Shown here: piece by piece, positions 63,795-64,000 of the stretch
How positions within the stretch are numbered: position 1 is the first letter of the stretch
Layout of the letters: each line of letters starts with the position of its first letter
Assembly: GCA_032622095.1 (NCBI GenBank)
Contig: CP136069.1
Span: 63,844,819-63,908,818 of the forward strand
Reading direction: 5' to 3'
Origin: Siphonodentalium dalli
Lineage: Eukaryota > Mollusca > Scaphopoda > Gadilida > Siphonodentaliidae
Length of the DNA stretch: 64,000 nucleotides
The notes under the pieces: generated by a model
What the model was told of the DNA's origin: nothing
Seen by the model: the letters and a program-made list of their open reading frames with translations, nothing else
Database searches by the model: none
Position numbers and translations under genes: made by a program

Positions 63795-64000
63795 TTAACC
63801 CTTCCATGACTGGAGCTTCCTGAAATTTTGCAAAAACCCTGTGCCAATGCATTCTCTTATATATGCGAGTCTCCCATGGGGAGCCTCACATATATAAGAG
63901 AATGCATTGGCCTAACAATATTTACCTTGACATGGTAAGCCAGTGCATTCTCTTATATATATATGCTAGTCTCCCATTGGGCGCCTCACATATATAAGAG
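63795..64000. mobile_element. Family B copy cut by the window end
   Basis: It starts TTAACCCTTCCATGACTGGA; the second hairpin is cut at 64000. Confidence 0.82.

Overview
This is eukaryotic, metazoan DNA. It is AT-rich, with GT-AG introns of several kilobases, one spread-out gene and a very dense load of short non-autonomous DNA transposons. The gene type, the 'ccttgaccttt' and 'gacggacggacaga' repeats and the 'gggaaataactctgcc' repeats suggest a lophotrochozoan, most likely a mollusc. That assignment is an inference from repeat style, not a match to a named genome.

Gene content. One gene on the minus strand covers almost the whole window. Twenty exons run from 63322 down to about 2221, and the reading phase agrees at every one of the 19 junctions. 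They encode about 990 residues: LamG, EGF, LamG, EGF, LamG, a Thr/Pro-rich stalk, one membrane helix and a long cytoplasmic tail. This is a neurexin/Caspr/axotactin-like cell-surface receptor. Its 5' part lies above 63322, outside the window. I see no second host gene. The remaining coding-like stretches are transposon debris: an internally deleted Tigger/pogo transposase (11599-12535) and the tail of a non-LTR retrotransposon (45594-45903).

Repeats. The introns are built from dispersed elements. Family A is a TA-flanked near-perfect foldback of about 213 bp (19 copies). A large group of elements is flanked by TTAA and has ends of the type TTAACYCKTT (piggyBac-like target): families B (13 copies), C (4), D (3), E, I, and three larger elements at 44511, 48072 and 52008, plus an 89-bp derivative at 59587. 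Families B, C and D have different ends but carry the same internal hairpin cassette. Family P is a 445-bp TTAA MITE. Other types are F and G (dispersed repeats), two hAT-like elements with 8-bp duplications, a PIF/Harbinger-like MITE, a CCTTGG-rich minisatellite element and a possible tRNA-derived SINE.

Layout. 0-15 kb: tail and membrane exons between A, B, C, F and P copies, with a Tigger nested in P. 15-36 kb: stalk and the last LamG domain, including a 48-bp cassette-like exon. 36-47 kb: an 11-kb intron with the minisatellite element and large TTAA elements. 47-64 kb: the EGF and LamG exons. Nested insertions at 48072 and 50612 give direct evidence of TTAA targeting.
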